10,675 nt of DNA from Sediminispirochaeta sp. Lineage in GTDB: Bacteria; Spirochaetota; Spirochaetia; DSM-16054; Sediminispirochaetaceae. The stretch covers positions 1-10,675 of the forward strand of contig DSBN01000209.1 of NCBI GenBank assembly GCA_011046055.1, given 5' to 3'. Below are positions 1 through 6,960 of this stretch, in pieces (the stretch's first letter is position 1; the number at the start of each line of letters is the position of its first letter). The notes under the pieces are model-generated. The model was not told the origin of the DNA, did no database searches, and saw only the letters and a program-made list of their open reading frames with translations. The translations under genes were made by a program, and so were the position numbers.

Positions 1-114
1 GACTTCCAAACTGAGAATTTGCTTCATTTACTTAGGTAAAATTTCATTTTCTAACGGTTTGAGGCATTCTCATTTTGAAGTGTTGATGTCAACACTTCAA
101 AATGAGAATTGCTG
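1..114. mobile_element. Hairpin-rich MITE-like element, left copy, cut by window edge
   Basis: This is an inverted copy of the complete element at 7167-7304. Read on the plus strand it shows the inner arm of one hairpin (GACTTCCAAACTGAGAATTT, from base 1), then a linker of about 40 nt, then a full hairpin at 64-112 with arms of about 23 nt and a 2-nt loop. It ends in TGAGAATTGCTG at 103-114. Compared with the other copy, about 27 nt (the outer arm and loop of the first hairpin) should lie just left of the window. The element sits inside the reading frame of the minus-strand glycan-binding gene and supplies its last codons and stop. No transposase is encoded. If the copy made a 9-bp target duplication like its partner, the visible half would be AGCCGTTGA at 115-123. 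That is a prediction and cannot be tested here. Confidence 0.8.
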
Positions 115-896
115 AGCCGTTGATTCTCTGGACCCAGCCGAAGCTCGTCCGTCGGTCCGTAGTCCGGCCACAGTTCGGCGAGACAGGTATCTTCCCAGGT
201 CGTACCGGGGTAGGTGTCGACAATTTCTAATCTTATTATATAGAGAAACTTCTTGCCTATCTCTTCATCCCCGGTCAAGCCCATCTCTTGAGCCTGGGGA
301 AATCGCAGCTTCCGTACTTCAGCGGAGTTTTAAAACTCCTCCATCCGTGGAACTACCGTAGAGATATCGAAGGGCAGCTCGATCCGTTGAGCTTCCATCG
401 AGTCGCTGAGCTCCAGGGTCCGGGCGGAGCTGATCGGCAGGGCGTCGTAATAGTCGTGCCACTGTCCGGCAAAACCGCTCAGGTTGACCCCCGCAAACAG
501 CTGCACCTTGACCCGCCGCAGGCGGTAGTTCTTCTCAAAGAGCTCTCTATTCTTGGCGTAACCGTTGATGAGCCCCAGAGCCTCGGGGTAGTGCTCCAGT
601 CCAAGCCAGTAACTCTCGCCGTGTCCGGGTCCCGGCACGCCCTCCACCCAGGCGGTGTTCCGGTCCCGGTCCATAGCTTTATCGCTGTCGTAGCGGGAGA
701 GGTATATACCCTCTCCCGGCTCAAGGACCGAGGACGCTTCGAACAGCGGACCGAAGGAGCTTCCCCGGAGGGAGAAGCGCAGCCAGTCGCCCGGAAGCTC
801 CTGCTGGGCCGACAGCACCCCCGCGGACAGCACGAGTAGTACGGCGAGGAAGGCTCCCCTCCTGCTTTTGTCGAAAAAAAGTTTTTTGTGCTCCAT
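51..896 (-). pseudogene. Exported NADase-type glycan-binding (discoidin-like) protein, interrupted by TAA
   Basis: The ATG is at 894-896 and is followed by a signal peptide (basic start, hydrophobic stretch at residues 14-29, likely cleavage after LSA at about residue 30). Residues 65-130 carry the pattern of the NADase-type glycan-binding domain: SRYDSDKAMDRDRNTAWVEG, then GESYWLGLE and INGYAKNRELFEKNYRLRRV. Frame is open to a TAA at 330-332 (after residue 188), inside the palindrome GGAGTTTTAAAACTCC. Beyond this stop the same frame continues with clearly family-like sequence (KKFLYIIRLEIVDTYPG, then WEDTCLAEL), so the stop breaks one gene and does not end it. The frame then crosses into the repeat element and stops at 51-53. 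Translation as it stands would give a 188-residue protein without its last strands. It follows the 911-1378 gene by 14 nt and should share its transcript. Only a GGAG touching the ATG is seen as a ribosome site. Ligand unknown. Recoding of the stop is possible but less likely than a nonsense mutation. Confidence 0.7.
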
Positions 897-910
897 CTCC
901 GGTACCCGAA

Positions 911-1378
911 TTATCGAAATTTACGAAAAATATCTCGAACTCCACGACCTACCGTTCGCGAAACGTTGCGCTTCACCTCCCGCTTGACCGAATCCAAAAG
1001 CTCCTCTTTGAGACTCTTTTCGCGACCGGGAGCGCGGCTGCCGGCTCCGCCTTCGAGGCCCTGCCCGTCCGTCGAGGCCCCGCCTGCTTCGGACCGCTCA
1101 AAACTGACCATGGTTCTCCACGACTCGTCCCTGCGGAAAAAGGCGCCAAAGAGCTCTTTCACCGTCTCCGACGAAGCCGTTTCACTGGCCTCGTGGAGCC
1201 CCGAAGGGTCTCCGTACTGTACGACCAAGTCCGACCCGGAGCCTGCACACTGCACGAAGAGCTCCCCCTCGCTGAGAATCAGATGGTCCACCCCCCGCCC
1301 CAGCCGATCGATCATGGCATTGATCTCTTCTGCACTCTGGGGTACAACGATCTTGCCGTTCGAATCCTCCAACTGCAT
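911..1378 (-). CDS. Uncharacterised 155-residue protein, first gene of operon
   Basis: I do not recognise this protein. The ATG at 1376-1378 is preferred to an in-frame TTG at 1399 because AGGAGG (plus-strand 1384-1389) sits 5 nt before it. It has no signal peptide or membrane segment, so it is probably cytoplasmic. The first 85 residues or so look like a compact alpha/beta domain (NGKIVVPQSAEEINAMIDRL, then ILSEGELFVQCAGSGSDLVV, then VQYGDPSGLHEA and a stretch ending DESWRTMVSF). A Gly/Ala/Ser-rich linker follows, then a strongly basic amphipathic C-terminal helix of about 30 residues (SLKEELLDSVKREVKRNVSR, ending RGVRDIFRKFR) that could bind nucleic acid, membrane or a partner protein. Codon use matches the neighbouring genes. 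It overlaps nothing and is 14 nt upstream of the glycan-binding gene, which suggests cotranscription. No function is proposed. Confidence 0.75.
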   Translation of the reverse strand: MQLEDSNGKIVVPQSAEEINAMIDRLGRGVDHLILSEGELFVQCAGSGSDLVVQYGDPSGLHEASETASSETVKELFGAFFRRDESWRTMVSFERSEAGGASTDGQGLEGGAGSRAPGREKSLKEELLDSVKREVKRNVSRTVGRGVRDIFRKFR

Positions 1379-1408
1379 ACACTCCTCCTCGTTTTTCAAA
1401 TCATACTA

Positions 1409-1573
1409 TCATTGTACCCCATCTCGGCGGATAAACAATTTATTTTCTGATTTATCCCTGTATTTCCAGAAAAAAGTCAAACTTTTGAGGTGACACGGAA
1501 GGCTGAGAGTATGGTCGATATCCTCTAGCCTCTTCTCCTCCTCCCCGACAATGGTGACTCTTCGCCCGTCCAC
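1409..1573 (-). CDS. Doubtful 54-codon ORF or gene remnant
   Basis: A GTG at 1571-1573 opens a frame to a TGA at 1409-1411. The first 30 codons or so (VDGRRVTIVGEEEKRLEDID) use GC-rich third positions like the real genes, and the frame is open for two more codons upstream (Tyr-Phe-Glu) before a TAA. The second half turns AT-rich and Lys/Asn/Phe-rich, and it covers the proposed promoter of the 911-1378 gene. There is no convincing ribosome site. I see no recognisable domain. It may be a decayed gene fragment or chance. Confidence 0.18.
   Translation of the reverse strand: MDGRRVTIVGEEEKRLEDIDHTLSLPCHLKSLTFFWKYRDKSENKLFIRRDGVQ
1411..1438 (-). promoter_or_regulatory. Probable sigma-70-type promoter of the 51-1378 operon
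   Basis: On the minus strand, TTGTTT (plus 1433-1438) and TACAAT (plus 1411-1416) are separated by 16 nt. The -10 matches TATAAT at 5 of 6 positions and the -35 matches TTGACA at 3 of 6. Transcription would start near 1404, about 25 nt before the AGGAGG-preceded ATG at 1378. Prediction by motif only. Confidence 0.4.
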
Positions 1574-1607
1574 CTCAAAGTATTACCATATGCAATAGTT
1601 TTTATAT

Positions 1608-1694
1608 ATGAGCGAAGATACGAAGTTTTTTGACCCAGATCAAAAAATATTACTTGCGTGGTCGAAAAAAATGTTCGAAGATGGTGTTAGGTGA
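1608..1694 (+). CDS. Doubtful 28-codon ORF upstream of the chemoreceptor
   Basis: ATG at 1608 to TGA at 1692-1694 encodes a 28-residue acidic/basic peptide beginning MSEDTKFFDPDQKILLAWSK. Its composition looks protein-like, not like random AT-rich translation. No Shine-Dalgarno sequence precedes it, and nothing downstream continues the frame. It could be a leader peptide, the remnant of a longer gene, or chance. It ends 73 nt before the chemoreceptor ATG. Confidence 0.18.
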   Translation: MSEDTKFFDPDQKILLAWSKKMFEDGVR

Positions 1695-1720
1695 GTATTT
1701 ATATCAGTTTTTCCTATCAA

Positions 1721-1745
1721 TGCTAACTCATATACCACATTAGCA
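1721..1745. promoter_or_regulatory. Small dyad just upstream of the chemoreceptor
   Basis: TGCTAA (1721-1726) and TTAGCA (1740-1745) form a 6-bp dyad with 13 nt between, directly before the ribosome site GAGGAG near 1752. It could be an operator or a leader hairpin. The region also contains CATATACC, a weak -10 candidate without a good -35. The evidence is limited to the symmetry. Confidence 0.25.
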
Positions 1746-1767
1746 CGGAAGCGAGGAGTTTAAAACA

Positions 1768-3951
1768 ATGAAGCTCAAGGGCAAACTAATAATATCCTTT
1801 CTGGCGGTCGCGGCCATCGTCCTAGCCGCTGGAGCCATAGGGATATATAGCGGAGACCGCATCTACACCGAATCCAACGAGGTGATATCGGGCCAGATGC
1901 CGATCAAGGACGCCTCCATGGAGGCGATAATCGCGCTACAGAACTCCATCGACAAGGCTTCCGAGTACATTTTACAAAGCAAAAATATCACGGACAGCGA
2001 GTCTACTATTCGCGAGAACCTGCGGCTCTTCAAGCTCTGGATCGACGCGATGATGCATGGTACGGAGAGCCGGGAGTTCAGCAACAGCTCCAGCGGAGAG
2101 CTCTACCGACAAGAGGGTTTCGACGTCGTCCTCCCCCACGGCGGCTCCGAAGAGGTGGTCCGGGCGGCGGAGAGAGCCGAGTCGTCCCACGGTGAGCTCA
2201 AACCTCTGTTGAATGAGCTCTTCGAGACCCACGGCAGACGCATCACCTACAACTTCGAGTATGAGGGGCGCCAGTGGAACATTGTCGACTTCCTCCACCT
2301 GGTGGAACTGCAACACGTGAGGTGGATCGAGGATCTTCAAAAGTCCGCCACCGCCGACTCTCTTTTCACCGGCGAGACCGACCATACCCTGTGCTTTTTC
2401 GGCCGCTGGCTCTACAACTACCACATCGAGGACCCCGATCTCAACGAACTACTCGAAACCCTGGAGCCTATGCACCACGACCTGCACAACGCCGCGATCT
2501 CGATCAACGAGACCTCCGGACGGGAGGCCAAGCTCGAGGTTTACCGCGGCGATCTCACGCCCACTGCCGAGTCGATCAAGGAGATATTCACCTCGCTTCA
2601 CGCCTACGTAGATCCTCTGATGCGGCATTTGCAGAATAGAGAGGGGATCCTGCTCGAGGAGATCCAGAACGAGGCCAGCAAGGCCCAGAGTTCTCTGGAA
2701 GAGCTCGAGTCGATCATCGATACCGAGGTGGAGCTGGCCGTCGAAGAGGTGGTGCAGCAACGAAACTCCAGCGTCTACCTCCTGGTAGCCGCCAGCTTGA
2801 TCGGCGTTCTGCTGGCTCTGCTGATTGGCCTGTTCATGGCCGCCCGGATCGGTACCCCCATACGGAAAATCAGCGAGCAAGCTCGGAGCATCGCCGATGG
2901 AGATTTCAGCATCGATCGCCTGAACATCGAGTCCAGTGATGAGACTGGCTTGCTCGCCGAAGCCTTCAGTCAAATGAGCGAATCGATTCGCAGCAAGGTA
3001 ACGACCATCGGTCGGATTGCCGATGGGGACCTGAGCTCCACCGTGGAGATGAGCTCCGAACGTGATGAGCTGGGAGCGACGTTGGCCAAAATGCGCGACT
3101 CCCTCCAGTCACTGGTCTCCCAGGTCAAGATTGCCATCGGCGAGGTAAACTCCGGAGCCGAACAGATATCCCAGGGCAGTCAGTCCTTGAGCCAGAGCGC
3201 CACCGAACAGGCCAGCAGCGTGCAAGAGATATCTTCCTCGGTAAATCAGCTCAACGGCCAGGCCAAACAGAACGCCCAAGGAGCGGAAGAGGCGACCAAA
3301 CTGGCCGTCGAAGCCAAAGAGACCGCCAGCGGCGGCAACTCTTATATGCAAAAACTCCTGGCCGTAATGGAAGGGATCACCGACTCCACCGAGGAGATCA
3401 GAAAGGTAGTCAAGGTCATCGATGACATCTCCTTCCAGATCAACCTGCTGGCTTTGAACGCCAACGTCGAGGCCGCCCGAGCGGGCAAATACGGCAAGGG
3501 ATTCGCCGTCGTCGCCGATGAGGTTCGCAGTTTAGCGGTAAAAAGCGCGGAATCGGTGAAGGAGACCAATCAAATCGTCGAAAACACGGTCCAAAAAATC
3601 ATAGACGGCAACTCCTCGGCCCAGCAGACCGCCAATATGTTGGAGGAGATCGTCGAGCAGAGCGGCAAGGTCGCCGATTTTCTCGGTGAGATCAGCAATT
3701 CCAGCAACGAGCAGGCCCAAGCGCTGGACCAGATCAGCGGCAGCCTCGATCAGATAGACCAGACCACCCAGTCCAACACCGCCGCCGCCGAACAGAGCGC
3801 CTCGGCGGCGGAGGAGCTCACCAGCCAGGCGGAGCAGCTCAAAGGGATAATCGAAAAATTCGTCTTGGCCGAGGAGGTGGAGGAGAGGATTGGATATCGC
3901 GACCCAGCCCCTCGGATGATCGAGGGGTACAGCGAGGACGGAAGCTCATAG
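1768..3951 (+). CDS. Methyl-accepting chemotaxis protein with extracytoplasmic CZB motif
   Basis: A 727-residue inner-membrane chemoreceptor that should relay a ligand signal to CheA/CheW. TM1 is at about residues 7-29. A large extracytoplasmic sensor spans about 30-333, and TM2 is at about 336-360. Two HAMP-like segments follow (about 360-455), then the coiled-coil signalling domain. Its hairpin tip is canonical (SFQINLLALNANVEAARAGK at 555-574, then GKGFAVVADEVRSLA), with Asn in place of the usual second Ala in LNAAVEAAR. In the sensor, His183, Cys209 in LCFFGRW, His236 and His240 reproduce the His/Cys/HxxxH pattern of chemoreceptor zinc-binding (CZB) domains. Cys209 is the only cysteine I find. 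Zinc- or oxidant-linked sensing is an inference, and CZB is more often cytoplasmic. The C-terminus has no NWETF-like methyltransferase-docking pentapeptide. The ATG follows GAGGAG by 9-10 nt. The gene converges on tonB with a 48-nt gap in which I see no strong terminator. Confidence 0.93.
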   Translation: MKLKGKLIISFLAVAAIVLAAGAIGIYSGDRIYTESNEVISGQMPIKDASMEAIIALQNSIDKASEYILQSKNITDSESTIRENLRLFKLWIDAMMHGTESREFSNSSSGELYRQEGFDVVLPHGGSEEVVRAAERAESSHGELKPLLNELFETHGRRITYNFEYEGRQWNIVDFLHLVELQHVRWIEDLQKSATADSLFTGETDHTLCFFGRWLYNYHIEDPDLNELLETLEPMHHDLHNAAISINETSGREAKLEVYRGDLTPTAESIKEIFTSLHAYVDPLMRHLQNREGILLEEIQNEASKAQSSLEELESIIDTEVELAVEEVVQQRNSSVYLLVAASLIGVLLALLIGLFMAARIGTPIRKISEQARSIADGDFSIDRLNIESSDETGLLAEAFSQMSESIRSKVTTIGRIADGDLSSTVEMSSERDELGATLAKMRDSLQSLVSQVKIAIGEVNSGAEQISQGSQSLSQSATEQASSVQEISSSVNQLNGQAKQNAQGAEEATKLAVEAKETASGGNSYMQKLLAVMEGITDSTEEIRKVVKVIDDISFQINLLALNANVEAARAGKYGKGFAVVADEVRSLAVKSAESVKETNQIVENTVQKIIDGNSSAQQTANMLEEIVEQSGKVADFLGEISNSSNEQAQALDQISGSLDQIDQTTQSNTAAAEQSASAAEELTSQAEQLKGIIEKFVLAEEVEERIGYRDPAPRMIEGYSEDGSS

Positions 3952-3999
3952 GCTTGAGCCGATCTCCGCATCTCAACATTTCCGTATAAACGGGCGAGA

Positions 4000-4785
4000 T
4001 CAGGCGTCTTGAAGCTGGTAGGTGATTCTGACGATGGTACTGATATCTCCCGGCAAGGCGTAATCCACGGGAAAGACCCCCTCCAGAAGCTCCCGCGCCG
4101 CCCGGTCGAGGATCCGACTGCCCGAGGAGCGGGCGAGGACCGCCTTGTCCAGCCTCCCTTCCCGACTGACGTACACCGAAAACTCCACCCGCCCTTCGAG
4201 CTTCCTTCGGCGGGCAGCCAGAGGATAACGCTGTCGGCTCTCCAGCAGTTCCTGAAGATATTGGCTGAAGGCCTGCCGACTGTCCTGTACTGCGGGCCGT
4301 GACTCCGTCATCGCGGCGGGAATGAAAGCCGGAGCGCTTCGGCTCATCTCCGCACTCCCCTCATCCTCGGCGGAGGGATCCGTCGACTCGGTCTGAGAGC
4401 TGCTCGGTCTGCGCTGTTCGCTCTCCGGCGCTAAGTCGGATACTTTCGTCCTGATTTCTTCGGGGGCTGCCTCTTTGGCGGGCTTTTGTGGCTCCCGATC
4501 CGTTGGCTCGATCGGCTCGGTCGCTGGATCTTCTCCCTTCGGGGGCGCCTGGGTTTTGGCGGGACTGCTTTTCGTATCATTTTTGGAAAAAAGGGCGGGC
4601 GTGGCGTCGTGCAGCCACACCCGCGTCTCGGTGCCCGTTGTATCGGGGGAGATAGGGTCCTCGAAGTCAACGTATAGTTCGAGTACCGCGAGAAGCAGGA
4701 GATGGGCGAGTACCGCCGAGAGCAGGGCGTGTATGAATCTGCGTCTCTCCTGCCTTGATTTTTCTCCCTTTTTTACTCGACCCAT
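4000..4785 (-). CDS. tonB: TonB energy-transducing protein
   Basis: A 261-residue protein of TonB architecture, anchored in the inner membrane and spanning the periplasm to energise the outer-membrane receptor. A very basic cytoplasmic start (residues 1-16) precedes one membrane helix at about 17-38. A Pro/Glu/Lys/Thr-rich low-complexity linker (about 60-165) follows, then the C-terminal TonB domain at about 172-261 with YPLAARRRKLEGRVEFSVYV and the SSGSRILDRAARELL motif. The start ATG is 31 nt after the btuB stop, with only a weak AGGG ribosome site, so it is most likely translated from the btuB transcript and shares cobalamin control. No exbB or exbD is nearby, so the proton-driven motor must be encoded elsewhere. 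The family call is firm; restriction to B12 uptake is inferred from linkage. Confidence 0.9.
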   Translation of the reverse strand: MGRVKKGEKSRQERRRFIHALLSAVLAHLLLLAVLELYVDFEDPISPDTTGTETRVWLHDATPALFSKNDTKSSPAKTQAPPKGEDPATEPIEPTDREPQKPAKEAAPEEIRTKVSDLAPESEQRRPSSSQTESTDPSAEDEGSAEMSRSAPAFIPAAMTESRPAVQDSRQAFSQYLQELLESRQRYPLAARRRKLEGRVEFSVYVSREGRLDKAVLARSSGSRILDRAARELLEGVFPVDYALPGDISTIVRITYQLQDA

Positions 4786-4816
4786 CGCCGGCGGACCCTT
4801 TTTTTAAAAACCCGCG

Positions 4817-6823
4817 CTAATAGCTGTAGGCCAGGCTCAGACTCAGGCTCCGGCCTGGGGCGGGGTAGTATTCCGCCGTCCCATAGTCAGCGGCGAAGGT
4901 CGAGTAGAGTTCATCGAGGATGTTCTCCGCCTTCAGCCTGATCCGCATATCCCCCCGACCGACCCGCGGCGAGTAGACGAGTTCCAGGTCGAAGAGCCAG
5001 TAGGCATCCAAGGGGTCGGCGGCGTTGGCCTCGTCGCCGCTCATGAAGGCTTCGCCGCGGAAACTCGCCCTGGGTTTTATACTCAATCCACTTACCGGTT
5101 TGATATCCAGCCCCGCGTCCAGCGAGTGGGCCGGTACCAGGGGGATCCTCTTCCCCTCGTCGTCGCCCTCTGCAAAACGGGCGTCCACGAAACCGTAGGC
5201 CGCGGTGAGGCCGAGCATCCGGTGGAGCCGGGCCTCCAGCTCCAGGTCAGCCCCCCAGCGCCGGGTTTGGTCGAGGTTGGAGTTATAGGAAGGTGAACCG
5301 GGATCGTAGGCGATTTCGTCGTTCATCTCCAGGTAGTACCCGTTGGCCCTCAGGGTGAGGATATCTTCCAAGACAAGCGTTGCGCCTGCTTCGGCGCTCC
5401 AGCCAGTCTCAGGGTCAAGTTCGGTGTTGAAACCATCACCGAAACCCGCCACCGCCGCCTGCTCGTCGGTGAAGGGGTAGCGGAACAGGGTCCCCGCCTT
5501 GGCGTAGAGCTTCAGCCCCTCGCCGGGGCTGAACAGCAGCGCCCCGTCGTAGACCAATGCGTGGTGGTCGGCACTACCGTCGACGTCGGAGGCGTCGTTC
5601 TCCCCCGCCACCCGGGCGTAGTCGTACCGCAGCCCGCCTTCGATCTTGAATGCGCTGCTCAAGTCGACGGTGGGGTGGATGTAGCCCCCGATGGTGCTGA
5701 GCTCGAGCCCGGCGGTGTGGCTTTTTTCCTCCCGGCTCTCGTCGCTGTAGGTCACTATCGTCGCGGCGGAGCGGTAGAGATCGGCTCCTCCCACAATTCT
5801 CCACGGGAACTCGCCGCTTTGCCCCTCTATAGTGAGTTTGGTGGAGCCCTCGAGGCTGTGGTAGATACGATCGGTGTAGCTGAACCACGATGCCATGTCG
5901 ATCGCCTTCATCTGGTAGCGGTAGCCCCCGTCCACGCTGAGCTCGGCGTTGAGCGTCGGAAACCACGACAGCCCCGCGAAGGCGGTCAGATCGTGCTCCT
6001 GCGCCTCGTCGGCGGGCTTGACCGCCGCGGAGGGGTCATCCAGATAGTCCTCCTCCGGCAGGGCTCCGGGCATCTCGTAGCTGTTTCTCTGATAACCCAG
6101 GTCCAGCTCGGCGCGCAGCAGCTCGGTAGCGTCCCAGCCCCCGCTGAGGTGGGTGTTCAGGGAACCGGTGGCGCTGCGGTCGCGGTAGCCGCTGTTAGTG
6201 GTGTGGGAAAAACTGAAGGCTCCGTTTACCAACTCCCGGGCGCCACCGATCCGCAGCCGCTGGCTGGAGAAGAGAGCCCGATTGAACTTCTCCGAATAGT
6301 AAGCGCCGAAGTCAAGGGTGGAGGAGAGCTCGCTCTGGGCACGGCTCTCCTTGGTGATGATGTTCACCACCCCGCCGACGGCGTGGTTGCCGTAGAGAAC
6401 GCTGGAGCTGCCGCGGACAACCTCGACCCTTTCGATCGAATCGATGGGGATAGAGAGCCACTGGACTCCCTCCATGTCCTGGCTGTTGAGCCGTCGTCCG
6501 TCGAGCATCACCAAGACCCGACCGTGGCTGTTTTCTCCGAAGCCCCGCATATCGATCTGGGCACTCTCGGGACCGGCGTAGGAGCTGAAGTTCAACCCCG
6601 CCAGCACCTCCAGCACGCCGACCAGGGAGGACTCGCCGGAGGCTCTGATCTCTTCGCCGCTGAGTACGGTCACATGGGCCGGAGTGTTCATCTCCGTCTC
6701 CTTGACACGACCGGCGGTGATGAGCACGTCGACGGGATCCTCGGCTGTCGCTGTGGGAATACAGAACACGGCCAGGGCTGAGGCCAGCAGTAGTTTTGCG
6801 AAACGAGAAAGTAGTTTGTGCAT
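4817..6823 (-). CDS. btuB: TonB-dependent outer-membrane receptor, probable vitamin B12 transporter
   Basis: A 668-residue outer-membrane beta-barrel receptor. The signal peptide is residues 1-27 (cleavage after TATA). A TonB-box-like segment, DPVDVLITAGR, occupies 29-39. The plug domain (about 40-155) has PAHVTVLSGEEIRASGESSL, QIDMRGFGENSHGRVLVMLD, IERVEVVRGSSSVLYGNHAV and GGVVNIIT. The barrel runs to the C-terminus with a Tyr as the last residue (LSLSLAYSY), as is typical. From sequence alone the family covers siderophore, sugar and cobalamin receptors. The cobalamin riboswitch directly upstream makes cobalamin (or a related corrinoid) the likely substrate. The start is supported by AGAAGGA (plus 6831-6837), 7 nt before the ATG. 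The tonB gene follows 31 nt downstream. No btuFCD genes for inner-membrane transport are present in the window. Confidence 0.9.
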   Translation of the reverse strand: MHKLLSRFAKLLLASALAVFCIPTATAEDPVDVLITAGRVKETEMNTPAHVTVLSGEEIRASGESSLVGVLEVLAGLNFSSYAGPESAQIDMRGFGENSHGRVLVMLDGRRLNSQDMEGVQWLSIPIDSIERVEVVRGSSSVLYGNHAVGGVVNIITKESRAQSELSSTLDFGAYYSEKFNRALFSSQRLRIGGARELVNGAFSFSHTTNSGYRDRSATGSLNTHLSGGWDATELLRAELDLGYQRNSYEMPGALPEEDYLDDPSAAVKPADEAQEHDLTAFAGLSWFPTLNAELSVDGGYRYQMKAIDMASWFSYTDRIYHSLEGSTKLTIEGQSGEFPWRIVGGADLYRSAATIVTYSDESREEKSHTAGLELSTIGGYIHPTVDLSSAFKIEGGLRYDYARVAGENDASDVDGSADHHALVYDGALLFSPGEGLKLYAKAGTLFRYPFTDEQAAVAGFGDGFNTELDPETGWSAEAGATLVLEDILTLRANGYYLEMNDEIAYDPGSPSYNSNLDQTRRWGADLELEARLHRMLGLTAAYGFVDARFAEGDDEGKRIPLVPAHSLDAGLDIKPVSGLSIKPRASFRGEAFMSGDEANAADPLDAYWLFDLELVYSPRVGRGDMRIRLKAENILDELYSTFAADYGTAEYYPAPGRSLSLSLAYSY

Positions 6824-6960
6824 GAAAGACTCCTTCTACACAGAGATCTAGGATGAACTCTTTCTGTACCGAGAAGGAATGAAGGTATACGACGGTGGGC
6901 CTATACACATCCATCCCCTGTACGTGAGAGAACGGAACGCACACTACATGCGCGTTCATT
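6824..6960 (-). promoter_or_regulatory. Riboswitch expression platform with anti-Shine-Dalgarno
   Basis: Leader between the aptamer and btuB. On the RNA sense, UCCUUCU (plus 6872-6878) is exactly complementary to the ribosome site AGAAGGA (plus 6831-6837), and GAAAGA upstream can pair with UCUUUC beside the AUG, so a hairpin could hide the start. A 9-bp hairpin (plus 6935-6957, arms GAACGCGCA and UGUGCGUUC) follows the aptamer and has no U-tract. Its loop region UAGUG (plus 6942-6946) can pair with CACUG of aptamer loop L5 (plus 7024-7029), like the kissing interaction known in this riboswitch class. Together this suggests translational and not terminator control. The pairings are read by eye; no folding was computed. 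Confidence 0.6.

Larger units (their letters stand above)
1379..1767. other. Divergent intergenic region of about 390 nt
   Basis: This spacer separates the minus-strand operon from the plus-strand chemoreceptor. Besides the promoter and the two doubtful ORFs listed separately, it holds an interrupted inverted repeat: ACTTTTGAGGTG at 1481-1492 and CACCTCAAAGT at 1571-1581, one base different, with 78 nt between the arms. It also holds long AT-rich runs around 1580-1720. No tRNA, rRNA, known riboswitch or rho-independent terminator is evident to me. Confidence 0.5.

Noticed and set aside
288..839. A 183-codon plus-strand frame opposite the glycan-binding gene
   Set aside because: The minus frame has a signal peptide and a recognisable domain. 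The plus frame does not, and is best explained as a shadow.
1642..1668. A sigma-28-like promoter (AAAA, 15 nt, GTCGAAAA) for the chemoreceptor
   Set aside because: The -10-like part matches the enteric consensus at only 6 of 8 positions, the -35 is an uninformative A-run, and the site is 100 nt from the ATG. Too weak to call.
3952..3999. A bidirectional terminator between the convergent chemoreceptor and tonB genes
   Set aside because: Only a 4-bp stem (CCGT/ACGG) without a U-tract is visible. Nothing supports a terminator call.
5561..6781. A 406-codon open frame on the plus strand opposite btuB
   Set aside because: It is the antisense shadow of a GC-rich real gene. Its translation shows no domain, while the minus strand encodes an unmistakable TonB-dependent receptor.
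6935..6957. The 9-bp hairpin after the riboswitch aptamer as an intrinsic terminator
   Set aside because: No run of U follows the stem in the RNA sense. A kissing-loop hairpin with translational control fits better.
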